A stretch of DNA of 20,800 nucleotides from an uncultured Bacteroidales bacterium (lineage in GTDB: Bacteria > Bacteroidota > Bacteroidia > Bacteroidales > Bacteroidaceae), in NCBI GenBank assembly GCA_937914945.1, contig CALGJF010000063.1, positions 1 through 20,800 on the forward strand, given 5' to 3'. The notes below the pieces were generated by a model. That model saw nothing but the letters and a program-made list of their open reading frames with translations. It had not been told where the DNA came from and ran no database searches. This document shows, piece by piece, positions 15,949 to 20,800 of the stretch. Every line of letters starts with the position of its first letter. Position 1 is the first letter of the stretch. The translations under genes and the position numbers were made by a program.

Positions 15949-18102
15949 ATGAAAACTTATCAAACTAACGAAATCAAGAACATTGCAATCGTAGGATGTT
16001 CAGGCTCTGGAAAAACCACTCTCACAGAGGCTATGCTCTATGAGGGTGGTATTATAAAACGTAGAGGTACGGTAGAGGCAAAAAATACCGTAAGCGACTA
16101 TTTTCCTGTGGAGCAAGAGTATGGTTACTCGGTGTTCACCACTGTTTTTCAGGTGGAGCAGGCTAATAAGAAACTGAACCTCATAGATTGTCCGGGTTCA
16201 GATGATTTTGCAGGTGGTATGGTGTGTGCTCTCGAGGTTTGTAACCTTGCCATGGTTGTAATCAACGGCCAATATGGTGTAGAGGTGGGTACACAGAACT
16301 GCTTCCGTTATATACAAAAAATGAAAAAGCCTGCCATGTTCGTTGTCAATCAGGTAGATAATGAAAAATGTGATTATGACAATGTAATTGAGCAGTTGCA
16401 AACAATATATGGCTCAAAGGTGGTGCCCGTGCAGTATCCTGTTGCGGCAGGTCCCGGCTTTAACTCAATTATCGACGTGCTTTTGATGAAAAAGCTCACT
16501 TGGACTGCCGAGGGCCAGCCCCCTATGGTAGAGGATATTCCTGCCGACCAAGTTGAGAAAGCAAAGGCATTGCACACCGAGCTTGTGGAGAAGGCTGCCG
16601 AGAACGAGGAGGATTTGATGAACAAATTCTTCGATTCGGACGACCTCTCTACCGATGATATCCGTATGGGTGCCCGCTTGGGACTCTCTACCGGCAGTGT
16701 ATATCCCGTGCTCTGCTGTTCTGCTGCCACCGATGTCGCAGTAGGCCGCTTGCTTGAGTTCCTCGCAAACGTGGCTCCCGAGGTTGATGATATGCCCCAG
16801 CCCGTAAATGTAGACGGTGTTACCGTTCCTTATGACAGTTCGGCTCCCACATCGTTGTTCTTCTACAAGACCTCGGTTGAGCCCCACATAGGTGAGGTTA
16901 ATTATTTCAAGGTTATCAGCGGTACATTGAAACCCGGTATGGATTTCGTTAATGCCGACAGAGGCTCAAAAGAGCGTATCGCTCAGATTTATTGCAGCGC
17001 AGGTGCCAACCGTACCGCTGTGGATGAGTTGAAGGCCGGCGACCTTGGCTGTACCGTTAAATTAAAGGATGTTCGCATTGGTAACACTCTTAACGACAAG
17101 GATGCCAACAACAGATTCTCGCTTGTTAAATATCCCGCATCGAAATATTCACGCGCAATAAAGCCTGCCAACGAGAGCGAGATGGAGAAACTCATGCAGG
17201 CGCTTAACCGCATGCACGAGGAGGATCCTACATGGCGTGTAGAGCAGTCGAAAGAGTTACGCCAAACAATTGTTTCGGGCCAGGGTGAGTTCCACTTGCG
17301 TACACTCAAATGGCGTTTGGAGAATGTGGAGAAGATTCAGGTTGTTTACGAGGAGCCCAAGATTCCCTACCGCGAGACAATTACAAAGGCGGCCCGCGCC
17401 GATTATCGCCACAAGAAACAGAGTGGTGGTGCAGGTCAGTTTGGCGAGGTACACCTCATTGTAGAGCCCTACGAGGAGGGCAAGCCATTGCAGGAGGTTT
17501 ATCGTTTCAATGGCCAGGAGTTCAAAATCAATGCTAAGGCTACCGAGGAGGTTACTCTTGAGTGGGGTGGTAAATTGGTGTTTGTGAACAGCATTGTGGG
17601 TGGTTCTATCGATGCTCGTTTCATGCCCGCAATCCTCAAAGGTATCATGGAGCGTATGGAGCGTGGCCCGCTCACCGGTTCTTATGCCCGCGACGTGCGT
17701 GTAATTGTTTACGATGGCAAGATGCACCCGGTTGATTCAAATGAAATTTCGTTCATGCTTGCAGGTCGCAATGCATTCAGCGAGGCATTCCGCAATGCCG
17801 GTCCCAAAATATTGGAGCCTGTTTACGATGTAGAGGTATTCGTGCCCTCTGACAAGATGGGTGATGTGATGAGCGATATTCAGGGCCGCAGAGGTATGAT
17901 TATGGGTATGGAGAGCGAGAATGGTTACGAGAAACTATCGGCCAAAGTTCCTTTGAAGGAGATGTCATCATACTCAACATCGTTGAGTTCGCTCACCGGT
18001 GGTCGCGCATCGTTTATAATGTCGCCTGCCTCTTACGAACTTGTTCCCACCGATGTTCAGGATAAGCTGGTTAAGGAGTTCATGGCAAAAGAGGAGGAGT
18101 AA
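15949..18102 (+). CDS. fusA2: EF-G paralogue (EF-G2 type) with non-canonical GTPase motifs
   Basis: A 717-residue translation-factor homologue with the full EF-G layout: G domain, beta-barrel domain II, and C-terminal domains III-V including GQGEFHL and the domain IV start RADYRHKKQSGGAGQFGEV. The P-loop GCSGSGKT (16-23) is intact. Other G motifs deviate: switch I has EYGYSV where EF-G has ERGITI (Ser61 replacing the Mg-binding Thr); G3 is DCPGSDDF where EF-G has DTPGHVDF, so the catalytic His is Ser84; and G4 is NQVD rather than NKxD. Bacteroides thetaiotaomicron EF-G2 is reported to sustain translocation during starvation without GTP hydrolysis and to be needed for gut colonisation, and this protein looks like that type. 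The open frame extends upstream to 15601 but that part is antisense to hemW; the ATG at 15949, giving MKTYQTNEIKNIAIVG, is the sensible start. Confidence 0.9.
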   Translation: MKTYQTNEIKNIAIVGCSGSGKTTLTEAMLYEGGIIKRRGTVEAKNTVSDYFPVEQEYGYSVFTTVFQVEQANKKLNLIDCPGSDDFAGGMVCALEVCNLAMVVINGQYGVEVGTQNCFRYIQKMKKPAMFVVNQVDNEKCDYDNVIEQLQTIYGSKVVPVQYPVAAGPGFNSIIDVLLMKKLTWTAEGQPPMVEDIPADQVEKAKALHTELVEKAAENEEDLMNKFFDSDDLSTDDIRMGARLGLSTGSVYPVLCCSAATDVAVGRLLEFLANVAPEVDDMPQPVNVDGVTVPYDSSAPTSLFFYKTSVEPHIGEVNYFKVISGTLKPGMDFVNADRGSKERIAQIYCSAGANRTAVDELKAGDLGCTVKLKDVRIGNTLNDKDANNRFSLVKYPASKYSRAIKPANESEMEKLMQALNRMHEEDPTWRVEQSKELRQTIVSGQGEFHLRTLKWRLENVEKIQVVYEEPKIPYRETITKAARADYRHKKQSGGAGQFGEVHLIVEPYEEGKPLQEVYRFNGQEFKINAKATEEVTLEWGGKLVFVNSIVGGSIDARFMPAILKGIMERMERGPLTGSYARDVRVIVYDGKMHPVDSNEISFMLAGRNAFSEAFRNAGPKILEPVYDVEVFVPSDKMGDVMSDIQGRRGMIMGMESENGYEKLSAKVPLKEMSSYSTSLSSLTGGRASFIMSPASYELVPTDVQDKLVKEFMAKEEE

Positions 18103-18149
18103 ACTGAATATTCCGATGCCTTTTTCCAGGGCTCACACATTAATATCTG

Positions 18150-18187
18150 CGAGGTGTGTCAAATATTTGACACACCTCGTTCTTTTT
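18150..18187 (+). terminator. Intrinsic terminator after the EF-G2 gene
   Basis: A perfect stem starting CGAGGTGTGTCAAA (18150-18163 with 18166-18179) is followed by TTCTTTTT. It stands 47 bp after the EF-G2 stop. Confidence 0.92.
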
Positions 18188-18237
18188 AGTTAAATTATAC
18201 TCGTTTTTTAGTAAAAAGTGTTATTGTTGTGTCGTTT

Positions 18238-18279
18238 TAATTGTTAATTTAATAAGTTGAATATTTGTAATTGTTAATT
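18238..18279. promoter_or_regulatory. Direct repeats upstream of rprX, possible operator
   Basis: The 12-mer TAATTGTTAATT occurs at 18238-18249 and again at 18268-18279, 30 bp apart, roughly three helical turns. The surroundings are very AT-rich, so chance is possible. A binding site for RprY or another regulator is only an inference. Confidence 0.3.
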
Positions 18280-18337
18280 AAAAGAAAAATAATATTAATT
18301 CTGCTCAATTAATTGTGTAATCTTTGCATCTTCTCAT

Positions 18338-18345
18338 TATATTTG
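18338..18345 (+). promoter_or_regulatory. Candidate -7 element of rprXY
   Basis: TATATTTG matches TAnnTTTG exactly. A TTG at 18313-18315 lies 22 bp upstream, slightly long for a -33 element. Transcription would begin near 18352, about 80 nt before the kinase ATG at 18435. Confidence 0.5.
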
Positions 18346-18434
18346 CGCAAAACAGCATGTATATAACCTATGTTGCAGTAGCGAATAAAACCGTTATCCG
18401 ATTTTATACATGCTTGTTGTTAATAGATTGCTAT

Positions 18435-19973
18435 ATGAAGAAACTGACGATATTGATAGTGGGGCTTGTGATGGGGGTGTGTTGTCTGGGGTTGCTCTAT
18501 TTGCAGGTAACTTACATTGAGGCCATGGTAGATTTGCGCCATGAGCATTTTGACGAGGGTGTGAGGCGCAGTCTGTATCAGGCGGCGTATAACCTGGAAC
18601 TCGACGAGATGCGCACCTATCTTGCCAAGGATATTCAAAAGGATATACATCGCGGCCAGATAAAAGACGGTTTCTTGAAATTGGAGCACTCGTATCTGGC
18701 ATCTACCGAGGGCGGTAACGTACTATCGGCATTCGAGCTTAAGACAATAGTTAAGAATCCCTCGCAATCGTTGTCGCAGTTCAAGATAAATTCAAACAGG
18801 GGCAACTTCTCCATGCGCGATGCACAGCGTCTGTCGCTCGAGATATTGAGCAAAAGATACAAGTATCAACGTGCCGTGCTTGACGAGGTGCTATACAATA
18901 TGCTTTACCAGGCAAGCGAAAAACCTTTGCAAGGGCGCATAAATTTTGGTAAATTGGACCAATATCTTAAATCGGAGCTTGCAAATAATGGTATTTTGTT
19001 GCCTTATCATTTCAGGGTGTTGCGTGGCGATGGCGAGGAGGTATATCGCTGTTCCGATTACTCCTACACCGAGGGCGATAATAAGTATAAGGAGATAATA
19101 TTCAAGAACGACCCTCCGGGCCATATGGCTGTGTTGGAGGTTAATTTCCCTACATCGTTGTTGAACAATTATATTTATAGTTCGGTTAAATTTATGATTC
19201 CTTCCATACTGTTCACTTTTGTTTTGTTAATAACATTCGTTATAACATTATATATGGTGTTCAGGCATAAAAAGATAACCGAAATGAAGAACGATTTTAT
19301 AAATAATATGACGCATGAGTTCAAGACACCGATATCTACAATATCGCTGGCTGCTCAGATGTTGCAAGACCAAACCATTGCAAAATCGCCCGAGATGTTT
19401 TCAAAACTGTCGGGGGCAATCACCAGCGAGACCAAGCGTTTGCGCTTTCAAGTGGATAAGGTGTTGCAGATGTCGATGTTTGACAACAAGAACAATGCAT
19501 CCCTTAAAATGAAGGAACTCGATGCCAATGAACTTATTTCGGGTATTGTAAATACTTTCACCGTGAAGGTTGAGCAGAGTGGTGGCAAACTCTCTTGGGA
19601 ACTCGATGCCGAGGATCCATATATATATGTAGATGAGATGCACTTTACCAATGTGGTGTTTAATCTCATGGACAACGCGGTGAAGTATCGTAGGCAGGAT
19701 GTTCCGCTTGAATTGGAGGTGCGCACTTGGAATAGCAACAACAATTTCATGCTGTCGGTAAAGGACAATGGTATTGGTCTTCGCAAAGAGGATCTTAAAA
19801 AGATATTCGACAAGTTCTATCGCGTACACACCGGAAACGTACACGATGTTAAGGGCTTCGGCCTGGGCCTTGCCTATGTGAAACAGATTGTGCAGGCACA
19901 CAAGGGCACAATACGTGCCGAGAGTGAGCTTGGCGTGGGAACAACATTTGTAATTGTATTACCTTTAAAATAA
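18435..19973 (+). CDS. rprX: Sensor histidine kinase, RprX-like
   Basis: Inner-membrane sensor kinase of 512 residues. Two membrane segments (about 4-24 and 252-276) enclose a periplasmic sensing domain of about 225 residues with no recognised ligand fold. The cytoplasmic part has the HisKA box NMTHEFKTPI with phospho-accepting H294, then a HATPase domain: N box NVVFNLMDNAVKY (406-418), G1 DNGIG (444-448), F box IFDKFYR, and G2 GFGLGLA (474-480). Sequence and gene order resemble RprX-RprY of Bacteroides fragilis, a pair first noted for altering porin expression in E. coli. The frame is open from 18324, but that ATG would precede the promoter's -7 box; MKKLTILIVGLVMG at 18435 starts exactly at the first membrane segment and is preferred. 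The regulator begins 6 bp downstream. Confidence 0.9.
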   Translation: MKKLTILIVGLVMGVCCLGLLYLQVTYIEAMVDLRHEHFDEGVRRSLYQAAYNLELDEMRTYLAKDIQKDIHRGQIKDGFLKLEHSYLASTEGGNVLSAFELKTIVKNPSQSLSQFKINSNRGNFSMRDAQRLSLEILSKRYKYQRAVLDEVLYNMLYQASEKPLQGRINFGKLDQYLKSELANNGILLPYHFRVLRGDGEEVYRCSDYSYTEGDNKYKEIIFKNDPPGHMAVLEVNFPTSLLNNYIYSSVKFMIPSILFTFVLLITFVITLYMVFRHKKITEMKNDFINNMTHEFKTPISTISLAAQMLQDQTIAKSPEMFSKLSGAITSETKRLRFQVDKVLQMSMFDNKNNASLKMKELDANELISGIVNTFTVKVEQSGGKLSWELDAEDPYIYVDEMHFTNVVFNLMDNAVKYRRQDVPLELEVRTWNSNNNFMLSVKDNGIGLRKEDLKKIFDKFYRVHTGNVHDVKGFGLGLAYVKQIVQAHKGTIRAESELGVGTTFVIVLPLK

Positions 19974-19979
19974 ATTATT

Positions 19980-20681
19980 ATGGACGAGAAACAGAGAATT
20001 TTGTTATGCGAGGACGATGAGAACCTCGGTATGCTTTTGCGTGAGTATTTGCAGGCAAAGGGTTTCTATGCCGAACTTTGTCCCGATGGCGATGTTGGTT
20101 ATAAAACCTTCTTGAAGGGTAAATTTGATATTTGTGTGCTCGATGTTATGATGCCTGTGAAGGATGGTTTCACACTTGCACAAGAGATTCGTGCTGCTAA
20201 TTCGGAGATTCCAATCATATTCCTTACTGCAAAAACATTGAACGAGGATATATTGGAAGGCTTTAAGATTGGTGCCGACGATTATATAACAAAGCCTTTC
20301 AGCATGGAGGTGCTTGTGTCGCGCATCGAGGCTATCTTGCGCCGTGTGTGCGGTAAAAAGAGCAAGGAGAATACCCAATACAAGATTGGTCGTTTCCAAT
20401 TCGATACACAGAAGCAGTTGCTTACCATCGATGACCAGCAGACAAAGCTCACCACAAAAGAGTCGGAGCTGTTGAGCCTTCTTTGTGCTCACACAAACGA
20501 AATATTGCAGCGCGATTTTGCATTGAAAACCGTGTGGACAGACGATAACTATTTCAATGCCCGCAGCATGGATGTATATATCACAAAATTGCGCAAGCAT
20601 CTGAAAGCCGATGACTCTATCGAGATTATTAATATCCACGGAAAGGGTTACAAACTCATTGCTCCCGAGGTAGAGGCTTAA
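19980..20681 (+). CDS. rprY: OmpR-family response regulator, RprY-like
   Basis: A 233-residue DNA-binding response regulator, the cognate partner of the kinase immediately upstream. The receiver domain (about 5-120) has the acidic pocket E11-D12-D13, phospho-acceptor D55 (VLDVMMP), T83 and K105 (TKPF). After a short linker, a winged-helix Trans_reg_C domain (about 132-228) ends with the recognition segment RSMDVYITKLRKHL and the wing GKGYKL. The N-terminus, RILLCEDDENLGMLLREYLQ, is what I recall for RprY of Bacteroides. In Porphyromonas gingivalis an orphan RprY is linked to oxidative-stress and envelope genes, so a general envelope or redox role is plausible. Start chosen at the ATG 6 bp after rprX, with an AT-rich leader. 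Confidence 0.93.
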   Translation: MDEKQRILLCEDDENLGMLLREYLQAKGFYAELCPDGDVGYKTFLKGKFDICVLDVMMPVKDGFTLAQEIRAANSEIPIIFLTAKTLNEDILEGFKIGADDYITKPFSMEVLVSRIEAILRRVCGKKSKENTQYKIGRFQFDTQKQLLTIDDQQTKLTTKESELLSLLCAHTNEILQRDFALKTVWTDDNYFNARSMDVYITKLRKHLKADDSIEIINIHGKGYKLIAPEVEA

Positions 20682-20702
20682 AAGCCGTTCTATATAATCA
20701 AT

Positions 20703-20734
20703 AAAAAAGGTTGCCTTTTGGGGCAACCTTTTTT
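20703..20734. terminator. Bidirectional intrinsic terminator after rprY
   Basis: The stem GGTTGCC/GGCAACC (20709-20715 with 20722-20728) is flanked by six A and six T, so it works on either strand. It ends the rprXY operon 22 bp after the stop and lies 11 bp before the IS boundary. Confidence 0.92.
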
Positions 20735-20745
20735 ATTGATATTGC

Positions 20746-20800
20746 TGTCCCGTCCTAAAATAGCGTTACACAAAAACAAGTAAAGCTATGGAAGAAACGA
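20746..20800 (+). mobile_element. End of an insertion sequence, right copy (partial)
   Basis: Starts TGTCCCGTCCTAAAATAGCG and runs to the window edge; it is the exact reverse complement of bases 1-55. An ATG at 20788 (ATGGAAGAAACGA, Met-Glu-Glu-Thr) is probably the transposase start. Since the shared stretch includes this leader and start, both window ends most likely represent the same end of two IS copies in opposite orientation, rather than the two ends of one element. Confidence 0.7.

Noticed and set aside
18324..18434. Longer start for the sensor kinase
   Set aside because: The extra 37 residues would span the -7 box at 18338-18345, and the family N-terminus begins with the membrane segment at 18435.
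20004..20726. 240-codon minus-strand open frame opposite rprY
   Set aside because: It mirrors the response regulator codons, has no recognisable domain, and starts within or beyond the terminator.
1..20800. Window as a circular plasmid or phage with terminal repeats
   Set aside because: The terminal repeats are inverted, not direct; the content is core chromosomal genes, and there is no replication, partition, mobilisation or structural phage gene.

Overview
The window reads as a chromosomal segment of a Bacteroidales bacterium (phylum Bacteroidota). Supporting signs are AT-rich leaders without Shine-Dalgarno sequences, several matches to the Bacteroidota promoter consensus (TTTG, about 19-21 bp, then TAnnTTTG), Bacteroidota-type protein families (a lipoprotein resembling DUF4827, an RprX/RprY-like two-component pair, an EF-G2-type factor), and a C-terminal sorting tail of the YDLQGRK...PGxYIxNGK kind on a very large secreted enzyme. 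A genus cannot be assigned from the sequence alone.

Layout. Positions 1-55 and 20746-20800 are exact reverse complements. They look like the same end of one insertion sequence, each entering a transposase-like start codon that runs out of the window, so the segment lies between two divergent IS copies. Positions 56-589 hold a terminator, a degenerate palindromic repeat and no gene. A 2025-residue exported GH95-type alpha-L-fucosidase (minus strand, 658-6735) follows. It carries four N-terminal lectin-like repeats, a catalytic module with its key residues intact, a discoidin-like domain, a fifth lectin-like segment and a sorting tail. A 378-bp spacer with a second palindromic repeat separates it from a block of ordinary conserved genes on the plus strand: rpe, comEC, a DHH/DHHA1 phosphoesterase (nrnA-like), a DUF4827-like lipoprotein and glmM, closed by a strong terminator.

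Next comes a two-gene unit of small, unrecognised secreted proteins (13389-14635) whose reading frames overlap by ATGA and which seem distantly related to each other. It converges on hemW (minus strand) across a long hairpin that includes the hemW stop codon. hemW is divergent from a gene for an EF-G paralogue (fusA2 type) whose G domain lacks the catalytic His and has other non-canonical motifs. After a terminator and an AT-rich regulatory spacer come rprX and rprY, a histidine kinase and an OmpR-type response regulator, ending in a terminator only 11 bp before the right-hand IS end.

Functionally this is mostly housekeeping: pentose-phosphate epimerase, DNA-uptake channel, nanoRNA/pAp hydrolysis, amino-sugar supply for the cell wall, heme trafficking, starvation translation and envelope signalling. 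Accessory material is the glycan-foraging fucosidase, the small secreted pair and the flanking IS copies. I found no CRISPR array, tRNA, rRNA, phage or defence system. The points most worth a second look are the giant fucosidase architecture, the secreted pair, the EF-G2 G-domain changes, and the IS/terminator arrangement at both ends.
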